A stretch of DNA of 64,000 bases from Occallatibacter gabretensis. Lineage in GTDB: Bacteria > Acidobacteriota > Terriglobia > Terriglobales > Acidobacteriaceae. Positions 42,025-50,637 of the stretch are shown in pieces. The position numbers and the translations under genes are program-made. Under the pieces are notes generated by a model that made no database searches, had not been told where the DNA came from, and worked only from the letters and a program-made list of their open reading frames with translations. The stretch lies in the NCBI RefSeq assembly GCF_001449115.1, contig NZ_LAIJ01000004.1, positions 26,826 to 90,825 on the forward strand, written 5' to 3'. Position 1 is the stretch's first letter; the number at the start of each line of letters is the position of its first letter.

Positions 42025-43101
42025 CTAAAAGTATCGCTTCAGGCGCAGAATCTGCGACTCAAAACCGTACCATAGAGCGGCGGCCAACGCTGTACAAGCA
42101 ACAAGACGTACACCGATGACGGCCAGATTGCCTGCTATGCCATAAGCATCCATCATGGCATCGATCCAGCCGCAGTAAATAAAGACAAAAATGTGTGTCA
42201 TGTAGAGGCCGTAGCTGATTTTGCCGTAAAACGGCAGCAGACCGCGGCGAAGAAGCCAGTTGAGCGGATTGCGCGAGCCTGTGGAGGCCAGGCAGATGAG
42301 AAGAATTCCGGCGTAGCCGGTGGTCAGTGCGGAATCGAGAAAAGCTGTGCCGCCAGCGATAGTTGAAGCCGAGGAAAAGCCAAGGCCCATGCCGAAGCAG
42401 CCAATCACGAGCCATGTGCGGCGGTCGAGTGCGAGCGTGTGCAGGCCGAGAGCGATGAGGCTGCCCATGGCGATGCCGTCCAGATGCGTAAGCGTGTGCG
42501 TGGGCGTGATCCACGCGTGATGGCTCAGGCGCAAGAGGGGACTACCGATCAGCGCGACGACGAGAACAACGGCCAGCATCCATGGGCGCTTGAGAAAGCG
42601 CACAATGGGTGCCCAGACAAAGTAATACTGTTCCTCAATGGCGAGCGACCATGTGGGACCGATAGCTGGAGGCAGCGTGAAGTGAAAGAGGTTCTGTATG
42701 AAGAGCGGGTAAGCCCACCAGGGCGTGTTGACTTGCGCATTCACGAACCAACTCGATATGCCGTAGCAGACAGCCAGCACCAGCACATAGACCGGCCAGA
42801 TGCGTAGAGCGCGGCGGGCGTAAAAGTCGCGAAAGTAGTACGGCTCGTTTTGGGCTTCGAGCAGAATGGATGTAATGAGAAAGCCGGAGAGAACAAAGAA
42901 GAGCGTTACGCCGCTCCAGCCCCAGAGCGAGGCCTGATGAAATGGCGTGCCTGCGAGGCGCTCCTTGCTGTGGTAGAAAAACACGGCGAGAACGGCGAGG
43001 CCGCGCAGGCCATCGAGTTCGGGAATGCGCGCTGGGAGCCACTGCGGCCTCTCCACTGCCTGTTGCTTTCCCGCTGCTGCTTCCGTGTGCGTTGCGTGCA
43101 T
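42025..43101 (-). CDS. Acyltransferase-3 family membrane O-acyltransferase
   Basis: 358 residues with about ten hydrophobic segments. The N-terminal motif IPELDGLRGLAVLAVFFYH carries the OafA-type signature, followed by WSGVTLFFVLSGFLITSILL, FYARRALRIWPVYVL and PTWSLAIEEQYYFVWAPI. Such proteins acetylate surface polysaccharides or lipids. It begins 9 bp after proC on the same strand, so they share a transcript, though no functional link is evident. Confidence 0.92.
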   Translation of the reverse strand: MHATHTEAAAGKQQAVERPQWLPARIPELDGLRGLAVLAVFFYHSKERLAGTPFHQASLWGWSGVTLFFVLSGFLITSILLEAQNEPYYFRDFYARRALRIWPVYVLVLAVCYGISSWFVNAQVNTPWWAYPLFIQNLFHFTLPPAIGPTWSLAIEEQYYFVWAPIVRFLKRPWMLAVVLVVALIGSPLLRLSHHAWITPTHTLTHLDGIAMGSLIALGLHTLALDRRTWLVIGCFGMGLGFSSASTIAGGTAFLDSALTTGYAGILLICLASTGSRNPLNWLLRRGLLPFYGKISYGLYMTHIFVFIYCGWIDAMMDAYGIAGNLAVIGVRLVACTALAAALWYGFESQILRLKRYF

Positions 43102-43110
43102 GGACTTGTG

Positions 43111-43965
43111 CTATCCGGCCGCCAGTTGCTTGGCCCGCTCCGTGGCGCGCATGACAGCCTTGATGAGCGTCACCCGCAAGCCGCCTTCTTCAAGCTCCAG
43201 AATGCCGTCTATCGTGCAGCCAGCCGGTGTTGTTACAGCGTCCTTGAGCAACGCCGGATGATAGCCGGTTTCGAGCACCATCTTGCCCGCGCCAAAGACG
43301 GTCTGCGCGGCCAGTTGCGTGGCTATGTCACGCGGCAGGCCAACTTTGACCCCGGCTTCAGCTAATGCCTCAATGATGATGTAGATGTACGCTGGCCCGG
43401 ATGCGGAAAGGCCCGTCACAGCGTCCATGTGCTTTTCATCCACAATGACGGCGCGGCCAACTGTCTCAAAGATGCGCTGGGCAAGCTCCAACTGTTCGGG
43501 TTTGACGAAACGGCCCGCGCATAGACCCGCCGCCCCAGCGCCAAGCGCCGATGGCGTGTTGGGCATGGCGCGAAGCACGGCGATTTCAAGGCCTGCGGCT
43601 TCTTCAATCGCGCGCGTTTTGACGCTTGCAGCAATGGAAACGATGGTCTTGGCCTGCGTGAGCGCAGGCTTGATCTGCTTCATCAAATCAGGCACCTGGA
43701 AGGGTTTCACGCCGATCAGGATCAGGTCAGACTGGCGCGCAGCTTCCAGATTGTCCGTACTTACATCCACACCCCACTGCGAACTGAGCACCACGGCCCG
43801 TTCAGCGTGGCCTACAGTGGCGCGAATCTGATCGGCGCCAAAGAGATTCTGCTTGAGAAATGCCTGGAGCAGAATGCCGCCCATCTTGCCGGCGCCAAGC
43901 ACAGCCACTCGTACATTTGGAAACTGAGCCGGGATTGCCGCGGCCTCAACTGCGATCTCCGCCAT
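43111..43965 (-). CDS. proC: Pyrroline-5-carboxylate reductase
   Basis: 284 residues from the ATG at 43965 (AAGGA upstream). It reduces pyrroline-5-carboxylate to proline with NAD(P)H. Features are the Rossmann motif VAVLGAGKMGGILLQAFL, GVKPFQVPDLM, RAMPNTPSALGAGAAGL and the C-terminal signature GLSASGPAYIYIIIEALAEAGVKVGLPRDIA with TPAGCTIDGILELEEGG. Length is normal. It is upstream of an acyltransferase in a two-gene unit. Confidence 0.96.
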   Translation of the reverse strand: MAEIAVEAAAIPAQFPNVRVAVLGAGKMGGILLQAFLKQNLFGADQIRATVGHAERAVVLSSQWGVDVSTDNLEAARQSDLILIGVKPFQVPDLMKQIKPALTQAKTIVSIAASVKTRAIEEAAGLEIAVLRAMPNTPSALGAGAAGLCAGRFVKPEQLELAQRIFETVGRAVIVDEKHMDAVTGLSASGPAYIYIIIEALAEAGVKVGLPRDIATQLAAQTVFGAGKMVLETGYHPALLKDAVTTPAGCTIDGILELEEGGLRVTLIKAVMRATERAKQLAAG

Positions 43966-44226
43966 TGTTTTCCTTGCTTCCAATCAGAATAGTAATGCTG
44001 CTACCAGAATACGCCCGACGCGCTTGGTCGATTTGAATTTGACCTGGGAATTACATCCTCAATTTCCCTTGCATTCTTCTCATGGCTAACTCGCTACCAC
44101 GCGAAGCACGGCTGACCCGCTAAAAACGAAACCGGAGGCTCAGCAATCACTCCGAAGACAAAATTTCTTTCAGATAATTTGCACAAAATTATGCCCTCTT
44201 GTGTCATGCTCATGATGAGTTACAAA

Positions 44227-44253
44227 AAAGCCCGGTCTTCAAGACCGGGCTTT
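44227..44253 (-). terminator. Strong rho-independent terminator
   Basis: GCCCGGTCTT pairs with AAGACCGGGC; on the minus strand the stem is followed by six T, on the plus strand by three. It lies 280 bp beyond the EamA gene stop, so it ends a long 3' region or a separate small transcript. Confidence 0.85.
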
Positions 44254-44428
44254 CATTGTTTCTACGCTCTAAAATGTATAAGTCCGACTCAAGAAGTGGC
44301 ATTTAAACCGGCTTTAGACCCCGTTTATGCACTCTTTTTTGTTGAAAAATGCCAATTTAACATATTTATTATCAGCAATTTGAGAAACATGACTGTTTAA
44401 AAACACACTTTTTCAAGCGGTAATAATT

Positions 44429-44458
44429 CTGTATTTCTGTAAATCTGTATTTCTGTAA
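44429..44458. repeat. Tandem 14-base direct repeat
   Basis: CTGTATTTCTGTAA occurs at 44429-44442 and 44445-44458, a 16-base period. It lies in the AT-rich spacer downstream of the EamA gene; function unknown. Confidence 0.8.
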
Positions 44459-44532
44459 GCTGGCCAACATCTCTTGCTCGCGTCACCGTATCGCATTGTG
44501 GTTCACTCTACATCCCTCCGGTGCGGAAGGAT

Positions 44533-45507
44533 TCACTCCAGCACAACCTCCGGGTCATGCCCTCGAATAGTCATCGTGACCGCCGCGCCCAGGATCAGGG
44601 CACCGCCGAGCCACGCATAAGGACCCAGATGCTCGCCCAGAAGCTCAACACCAAGAAGGGAGCCCAGCGCCGGCTCGATATTCAAAAACACTCCTGCGCG
44701 TGAGGCAGGAACGTGATGAATTCCCCAGTTCCAGAGCAGCGTTGTGGTGGCCGTGCAAGCCAGTCCGCTGACGGCAAGCGCGATCCATGCCGTTGCGCTG
44801 AGATGGGCAAAAGGCATGGGCGCGCTGGTATTCGGAATCCACGGCTTTACGACCACAGGCGTGAGAATCCAGATTGCGAGCATCACCGTGCCGGCCAGAA
44901 TGGTGTAAGCCGTGACAACCGGAGGGCTATGGCGAGCCATGAGCTTTTTGCTCAGCAGAATCCACCCCAGTGCCGTCACGAGCGAAGCCACCACTAGCAG
45001 ATCCCCGCTTAAAGTCGGAGTTTCATGGCCAGCTCCGGCGTTACCGCCTCCGCTATGCGCGCCGCCCAGTACAACCAGCCCGGCTCCCACGGTGGAACCA
45101 GCCAACGCGAGCCAGCCTGGCCAGTCCAGCCTCTCGCCTGCAAAGATGGAAGCGCCCACGGCGAGCAGCACCGGCATGGAGCCAACCATGAGCGAGGCAT
45201 GGCTGACCGTGGTATGCACAAGGCCATGAAACTGAAGCAGAAACTGTACCGGAATACCCAGCGCAGCCGAGATCAGAAGCATTCGCAGCTCTGCTGGCGA
45301 AAACCGCACTCGATTCCGGAGCAGCACCGGAAGCATTCCCAGCATGGCAAAGAGAAAGCGATAGAGCACCATATACTCCACGCTCATCTCGTTGAGCGCC
45401 AGCCTGCCGAAGTAGAAACCCGTGCCCCAAAGGCCTCCCGCCAAGGCGCAGGCTCCATATCCCATCCAGCGCGCCGGCGCATGCTTTGTGGTCGCTATCC
45501 CGCTCAT
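44533..45507 (-). CDS. EamA-family (DMT) transporter
   Basis: 324 residues from the ATG at 45507; the longer frame lacks a plausible start context. About ten hydrophobic segments form two EamA repeats (GGLWGTGFYFGRLALNEMSVEYMVLYRFLFAM; ALGWILLSKKLMARHSPPVVTAYTILAG; AGVFLNIEPALGSLLGVELLGEHL). These drug/metabolite transporters usually export amino acids or metabolites. The ligand cannot be told. It is divergent from the beta-propeller-like gene at 45568. Confidence 0.9.
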   Translation of the reverse strand: MSGIATTKHAPARWMGYGACALAGGLWGTGFYFGRLALNEMSVEYMVLYRFLFAMLGMLPVLLRNRVRFSPAELRMLLISAALGIPVQFLLQFHGLVHTTVSHASLMVGSMPVLLAVGASIFAGERLDWPGWLALAGSTVGAGLVVLGGAHSGGGNAGAGHETPTLSGDLLVVASLVTALGWILLSKKLMARHSPPVVTAYTILAGTVMLAIWILTPVVVKPWIPNTSAPMPFAHLSATAWIALAVSGLACTATTTLLWNWGIHHVPASRAGVFLNIEPALGSLLGVELLGEHLGPYAWLGGALILGAAVTMTIRGHDPEVVLE

Positions 45508-45567
45508 CTCTGTTTCTACTCTCGCACATAGGTTTCCTGCAGAAACTGACGGGCTGCATGAGCGACA

Positions 45568-46866
45568 ATGGATGCGATGAGTTGCCGGGTCCGCTCCGTG
45601 ATGTTGCACCGCACCGCAGCCGTGCTGCCTGTCGCGGCAATGCTTGTATTGGGCGCCGCGGCCGCCAGGCACAAGCAGGTGGAAGATCCCCTGGCGCCTC
45701 AGTCATCTCAGCAACCTTCATACACAATTTCCGCCGCCTCTCTGGGCTTTGCGCCGCCGGGAGAGATTTACCTTGGCGCGCGGTATTCGCTGGTATCGCT
45801 CGACTTTCTGGATGAGGACCGTCTGCTCTTCACCTTTCGCGTTCCGGGCCTCTTTCACCGCGATCCATCGGGAACAGCGGATGAAATGGAGCGGCATGTT
45901 CGAGCGGTGGTCGTGCATGTCCCGGACGGAGCGGTGCAGGCTGAAGCGCTATGGACGCTTCATGATTACGGGCGCTACGTCTTTATACTTGAAGGCGGAA
46001 AATTTGCCCTCCGCGATCGAGATACGCTCAGCCTGGGCGACGACTCGCTCGCGCTGACGCCATGGCTGCACTTTCCTGGGCCGCTGCAGTATGTGGAATT
46101 CGATCCCTCACGCCAGTATTTGGTGACGGAATCAACCGAAGCGTCTGCGAGCCATGCCAAATCCAGTGACATTCCAAGTCCGTCCACAGCGCAGGCGTCG
46201 ATCAATGCGGATGTCTCGCCCACAAACCAGAAACAGGACACAGTGCTGCGGATTCTGCGTAGTTCCTCAGGCCAGGTGATGCTAGTGAGCCACGTTCACG
46301 CCGCGGTGCATGTGCCGTTCAATGGTGAAGGCTATCTGGAGACCCTCCGCTCCCGTGGTATTTCATGGATGATCCAATTCGATCCATTTACCGGAGGAGC
46401 TACCCGCGCCGGACTCGTGGATTCCGTCTGCGCACCGCGACTGGACTTTATATCACCGAAGGAATATGCAGCTACCGTCTGCTCGTCATCTGGCGGGCCA
46501 TGGTTTGTGGCCATGACACTGGATGGACGCCTGCTATGGCAAAAGCCGGACAGCGCTACTACCATCTGGCCGCTGCTATTGGTGAGCAAAAGCGGTACGA
46601 GGCTGGTTCGCGAGACCGTGCAGGCAACCCATGCGGTGAATGCAACTGCGCCACTGAGCCCGGATGACCTGATACGCCAGAATGTCACGGTTATGGACGC
46701 AGCGACCGGCAAAGAGTCTCTTCGGGCGCAGGCCAGCCCCATCTACGATGCGGGAGGCAATGTGGCCATCTCTCCATCAGGCCGCCGTGTGGCGATCTTG
46801 AGAGACGGCGGAGTTCAGATTTTTGATCTGCCGGAGGCTCCACCGCTCCCGCCGTCAAAGCCTTGA
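45568..46866 (+). CDS. Hypothetical exported protein with beta-propeller-like repeats
   Basis: 432 residues; ATGs at 45577 and 45601 are alternative starts. A hydrophobic N-terminus (TAAVLPVAAMLVLGAAAA) acts as signal or anchor. The body contains blade-like segments (YSLVSLDFLDEDRLLFTFRVPGLF, RYVFILEGGKFALRDRDTL, YVEFDPSRQYLVTES, VAISPSGRRVAILRDGGVQIFDL), consistent with a degenerate WD40/PQQ-type propeller. Proteins of this kind are frequent in acidobacteria without assigned function. It converges with xylB. Confidence 0.75.
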   Translation: MDAMSCRVRSVMLHRTAAVLPVAAMLVLGAAAARHKQVEDPLAPQSSQQPSYTISAASLGFAPPGEIYLGARYSLVSLDFLDEDRLLFTFRVPGLFHRDPSGTADEMERHVRAVVVHVPDGAVQAEALWTLHDYGRYVFILEGGKFALRDRDTLSLGDDSLALTPWLHFPGPLQYVEFDPSRQYLVTESTEASASHAKSSDIPSPSTAQASINADVSPTNQKQDTVLRILRSSSGQVMLVSHVHAAVHVPFNGEGYLETLRSRGISWMIQFDPFTGGATRAGLVDSVCAPRLDFISPKEYAATVCSSSGGPWFVAMTLDGRLLWQKPDSATTIWPLLLVSKSGTRLVRETVQATHAVNATAPLSPDDLIRQNVTVMDAATGKESLRAQASPIYDAGGNVAISPSGRRVAILRDGGVQIFDLPEAPPLPPSKP

Positions 46867-46881
46867 CGAAGCGATGTCGCG

Positions 46882-48357
46882 TTAGCGCAGCGTCTTGAGC
46901 GCCGGATACAGCTTGCGCCAATGCGCATAGCCAGCCTCATAAGCGGAAAGATCAGCAGGGTTCGGCTCAATGCGTTCAGCTACCTCAATGGCCTGCGCGC
47001 AGGCCTCATCGAGATTCGCCCAGTGTCCCGCGCCTACGCCGGCCATAAGAGCGCAGCCAAATGCACCACCCTCTTCTGCAGTGAGGATTTCAACGGCGTG
47101 ACCGTAAATTCCGGCCTGGATGCGCCGCCATAACGGACCGCGCGCGCCACCGCCGCCCAGGCGGATACCGCTGACCGGGATGCTGAGTTCTGCGAAGAGC
47201 GTGAAAGTGTCCTGCAGCGAGTAGGCCACGCCTTCCAGCACAGCTCGCGTGAAATGCGCAGAGGTATGTGTCGTTGAGATGCCCGTGAATGCGGCCCGTA
47301 CCTCTGGATCAAGGTGCGGCGTACGCTCGCCGAGAAGATACGGCGCCCACTCGAGCCCCTGGCTGCCTGCGGGAATTTTTTCAGCTGCAGCAGTGAGGGC
47401 ATCGTAGCTCTGTCCAGCGAAGAACGTATTGCGCAGCCAGTTAAAGCTCAGGCCCGCAGACTGCGTGACGCCCATGACATGCCAGAGGCCGGGAACGGCG
47501 TGGCAGAAGGTGTGTAGGCGCCCTTTGGGATCTTTCGTGGGGCTGGCCGTAGCGGCAAAGACCACGCCCGATGTACCGATAGTTGCTGAGACCGAACCTG
47601 GCTGCAGAATGCCCATGCCGACAGCGCCCGCGCCCTGATCACCTGCGCCGGCAACGACAGGCGTTCCGGCAGCTAGACCGGTGAGCCCGGCAGCTTCTTC
47701 GCTGATGCGCGCGCAAATCTCCGGCGATTCGTAGACCTTGGGAAGCCATTCGAGAGGAATACCCGCGGCTTCGGCCACATCCGCGGACCAGCGGCGATGC
47801 GTGACGTCGAGCAGCAGCGTGCCCGAGGCCTCCTGCACGTCAATGGCGAATTCGCCGGTAAGGCGATAGCGCACATAGTCCTTGGGACACATGACATGGT
47901 GGATTTTGGCAAAAATTTCCGGCTGGTGCGTCTTGACCCAGAGCAGCTTGGTGAGCGTGAAGTTAGGCAGCGCAGGGTTGCAGGTCAGCTCGATGAGCTT
48001 TTCATAACCGATTTTTTCGGTGAGCCAGTCGCACTCGGGCTGGGTGCGGGTGTCGCACCAGATTAACGACGGGCGAAGGACCGCGCCGTTTTCGTCCAGC
48101 ATGACAGCGCCGTGCATCTGGCCGGTCAGGCCAAGAGCAGCGATGGGCTGTTTGGGCTCCGGCGCAGCCGCAAGCGCATCCACAATGGCATCCTTTGAGG
48201 CGCGCCACCAATCTTCGGGATCCTGCTCGGCCCAGCCGGGATGGTCCACGCGAAAGGGTACGTGCTCGGCGGCAGCGCCGCTGATGAGCCTGCCGTTTTC
48301 ATCCACCACAACGGCGCGCGTGCCGCCCGTGCCTATGTCCATTCCCAGAAACCACAT
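46882..48357 (-). CDS. xylB: Xylulokinase
   Basis: 491 residues, close to E. coli XylB (484). FGGY-family carbohydrate kinase: the N-terminal phosphate loop MDIGTGGTRAVVVDENG, ALGLTGQMHGAVMLD (xylulokinase-type GQMHG), WCDTRTQPECDWL, and the second FGGY motif region GGGARGPLWRRIQAGIYG. It phosphorylates D-xylulose to xylulose-5-P, the substrate of the phosphoketolase encoded 5 kb away. No xylose isomerase is beside it; the isomerase-like protein at 34484 belongs to a different fold class. Confidence 0.95.
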   Translation of the reverse strand: MWFLGMDIGTGGTRAVVVDENGRLISGAAAEHVPFRVDHPGWAEQDPEDWWRASKDAIVDALAAAPEPKQPIAALGLTGQMHGAVMLDENGAVLRPSLIWCDTRTQPECDWLTEKIGYEKLIELTCNPALPNFTLTKLLWVKTHQPEIFAKIHHVMCPKDYVRYRLTGEFAIDVQEASGTLLLDVTHRRWSADVAEAAGIPLEWLPKVYESPEICARISEEAAGLTGLAAGTPVVAGAGDQGAGAVGMGILQPGSVSATIGTSGVVFAATASPTKDPKGRLHTFCHAVPGLWHVMGVTQSAGLSFNWLRNTFFAGQSYDALTAAAEKIPAGSQGLEWAPYLLGERTPHLDPEVRAAFTGISTTHTSAHFTRAVLEGVAYSLQDTFTLFAELSIPVSGIRLGGGGARGPLWRRIQAGIYGHAVEILTAEEGGAFGCALMAGVGAGHWANLDEACAQAIEVAERIEPNPADLSAYEAGYAHWRKLYPALKTLR

Positions 48358-48528
48358 TGCCCTTAATTCTCCTGCTAAATCGGTTTTCTGCAGCGGAAAA
48401 GAGAATAGCAGTTCTGGCCGGGGACGGGGAATGACAGGCTATCAAAGAAGCGCAACTCCGATCTGAGCTATGCATCAGAAGAATGTACGGAAAAAATTGT
48501 TTCACCTTCCGTCGCTAAGGAGTTTGCT

Positions 48529-49023
48529 ATGCCTACTCAGGAAGCTAAGGTTGCCCCTACGCCTGCCGGGTTTTCACCCGAGTACGTCAAGGATGGTTCC
48601 AACGCGCTGAATGCGTTGCTCGCCGATGTCTTTGCTCTCTACATCAAAACCAAGAATTTTCACTGGCACATGGAAGGACCGCATTTCCGCGATTACCACC
48701 TGCTGCTCGACGAACAGAGCGACCAGATCTTTGCCATGAGCGATGATGTGGCCGAACGGGTCCGGAAGATTGGCGGCACCACGATTCGCTCCATTGGCCA
48801 TATCGCCAAGCTGCAGACCATTGCAGACGACGACAAGCAGCACGTCAACTCCAAGGAGATGCTGAGCGAGCTTCTCGACGACAATCGTTCACTGCTGGAG
48901 GTGATGCGTGAGGCGCACACCATCGCAGATGACGCCAAGGATGTAGCTACTGCAAGCCTGCTTGAAAACTGGCTGGATGAGACGGAACGACGGACTTGGT
49001 TCCTCTTTGAAACCTTGAAGTAA
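48529..49023 (+). CDS. dps: Dps ferritin-like DNA-protection protein
   Basis: 164 residues. Forms a dodecameric shell that oxidises and stores iron and shields DNA in stationary phase or oxidative stress. The inter-subunit ferroxidase ligands are all present: His45 (FHWH), His57, Asp61 (LLLDEQSDQIF), Asp72 and Glu76. The N-terminal tail is short with few lysines, so DNA binding may be weaker than in E. coli Dps. A good AAGGAG lies before the ATG. Monocistronic, convergent with a DUF5522 gene. Confidence 0.96.
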   Translation: MPTQEAKVAPTPAGFSPEYVKDGSNALNALLADVFALYIKTKNFHWHMEGPHFRDYHLLLDEQSDQIFAMSDDVAERVRKIGGTTIRSIGHIAKLQTIADDDKQHVNSKEMLSELLDDNRSLLEVMREAHTIADDAKDVATASLLENWLDETERRTWFLFETLK

Positions 49024-49032
49024 TTCCTGCCC

Positions 49033-49254
<222 letters not shown>

Positions 49255-49268
49255 CTAAGATAAAGACT

Positions 49269-49934
49269 ATGACAATCACGGCCACCGAGCGTGCGCGGCG
49301 CATCAAAATCATTCTCTTTGACGTGGACGGTGTGCTGACAGACGGCACTATCTGGCTTGTTCCCGGCAGCCCGGCGGGAGGCAACTCTTCGGTCGGGCAG
49401 CAATTGAAAGAGAAAGACGGCCACACGGGCTTCGCCGTGCAGTCGGCGACGCTGATGGAAGCCAAAGGTTACAGCGCACATGACGGAGCAGGCATTTCGC
49501 TGGCGCGACTGGGTGGCCTCAAGTGCGGCATCATCACCAAGCGCATCAGCGAGACGGTGGCCACCAGAGCACGCGACCTGAAGCTCGAATTCGTGTACAT
49601 GGGCCAGTCGTTCAAGATGCAGGCCGTGCGCGAGATCATGGCGAAGGAAGACGTAACACTAGACGAGATCGCGTACGTAGGCGATGACGTCATTGATCTG
49701 CCGGTGCTGCGGCAATGTGGCCTTGCCATCGCCGTGGCCAATGCACGAGATCAGGTAAAAGCCGCAGCTCACTATGTAACTCCGAACCCCGGTGGATATG
49801 GCGCAGGGCGCGATGCGGTGGATTTCATTCTGGAAGCTAAGGGCGTGCTGAATAGCTGCATCGAAGCGTACATCGATGAGGAAAACCCGATTGCGCCGTC
49901 GATGGATATTGGGAACAGCGGCGATACGGTATAG
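49269..49934 (+). CDS. KdsC-like HAD phosphatase with insertion
   Basis: 221 residues, against ~170-190 for typical KdsC. HAD motif I is FDVDGVLTDG with Asp18 and Asp20; motif III/IV is AYVGDDVIDLPVLRQCGLAIAVANA. The family removes phosphate from KDO-8-phosphate for lipopolysaccharide core synthesis. After motif I there is an extra segment (WLVPGSPAGGNSSVGQQLKEKDGHTGFAVQ and following) where KdsC normally runs straight into its F-N-V-x-D-G region, and a C-terminal extension. No other KDO gene is nearby, so kdsC is likely but not certain. Confidence 0.78.
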   Translation: MTITATERARRIKIILFDVDGVLTDGTIWLVPGSPAGGNSSVGQQLKEKDGHTGFAVQSATLMEAKGYSAHDGAGISLARLGGLKCGIITKRISETVATRARDLKLEFVYMGQSFKMQAVREIMAKEDVTLDEIAYVGDDVIDLPVLRQCGLAIAVANARDQVKAAAHYVTPNPGGYGAGRDAVDFILEAKGVLNSCIEAYIDEENPIAPSMDIGNSGDTV

Positions 49935-50012
49935 ACACCAGCTTTCACACGATAAACAGACGCGACAGAGAAACGGACGGCGGCGCAGGCACACTATTCT
50001 GCGCAAGGATGA

Positions 50013-50612
50013 ATGATGTCCGCCCGCGAACGTATAATCCAAATTCTCTCTGGCCCTGAAGCGTCACGCATCCGCTTCAGCTTTCCCGTTGGCAAGACTG
50101 CTATGACCATCTCGTCGCATACTTTTCAGCGCGTGGCGCGCGCCTTCCGGCACGGTCACATCCGCATTAACATAACCAACCATCTTCCTGCCGGCATCGG
50201 CGCCATATACCACCCCACGGCTGCACCGGACCATCCCGCAGACCAACTCGTTGTGCCACCCATTCTTGGCCGTTTCCAGGAAGGACTTGTGATGCATGAG
50301 TGCATACACGCTTTCTACGACATCGAGAAGATTGCCATCGATGCACGGCATGAAGAGTCAGCTGCTTACGTTGTCGGTTCGCTCTTCTATCGCATGGCTG
50401 GCTTACCACAGCCGGACCCGGGGCATACGCAGGATTGTGCGCGTTTAGTGGCGGAAGGTCTGCTGGCGGAATACCAGGATGGAAATCAACCGGTGCCTGC
50501 AGTGGATGACGACAGTTGGAATGAATTAATGGAGGCAGTCCGGACAGATCCCGCCTATGCAGGCCGCGAGCCGGCTGTCGGAGGCAGCTACGTGCACGAC
50601 GGCGTGCTATGA
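50013..50612 (+). CDS. Hypothetical protein with HExxH zinc-peptidase motif
   Basis: 199 residues starting at the first of two adjacent ATGs, with AAGGA upstream. The sequence LVMHECIHAFYDIEK places HExxH at His95-His99, followed by RHEESAAYVVGSLFYRMAG, whose Glu114 or Glu115 could be the third ligand of a gluzincin-type site. There is no signal peptide and the rest matches no family I know. A cytoplasmic metallopeptidase or an inactive relative are both possible. It is convergent with the serine hydrolase, 25 bp apart. Confidence 0.75.
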   Translation: MMSARERIIQILSGPEASRIRFSFPVGKTAMTISSHTFQRVARAFRHGHIRINITNHLPAGIGAIYHPTAAPDHPADQLVVPPILGRFQEGLVMHECIHAFYDIEKIAIDARHEESAAYVVGSLFYRMAGLPQPDPGHTQDCARLVAEGLLAEYQDGNQPVPAVDDDSWNELMEAVRTDPAYAGREPAVGGSYVHDGVL

Positions 50613-50637
50613 GCTCTTTCGATCAAGCGCCAACCAC

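Larger units (their letters stand above)
43966..44532. other. Non-coding region with AT-rich segment
   Basis: 567 bp between proC and the EamA gene. It holds a strong terminator (44227-44253), an AT-rich stretch from about 44300 to 44460, and two copies of CTGTATTTCTGTAA. Short frames here run through the terminator and have no coding character. A small RNA ending at the terminator is possible but unproven. Confidence 0.6.

Noticed and set aside
41029..42075. 348-codon plus-strand frame opposite the phosphoketolase
   Set aside because: Antisense to conserved phosphoketolase sequence, no ribosome site, no recognisable protein features.
44179..44400. 73-codon plus-strand frame in the proC-EamA spacer
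   Set aside because: It runs through the terminator hairpin and has no ribosome site.
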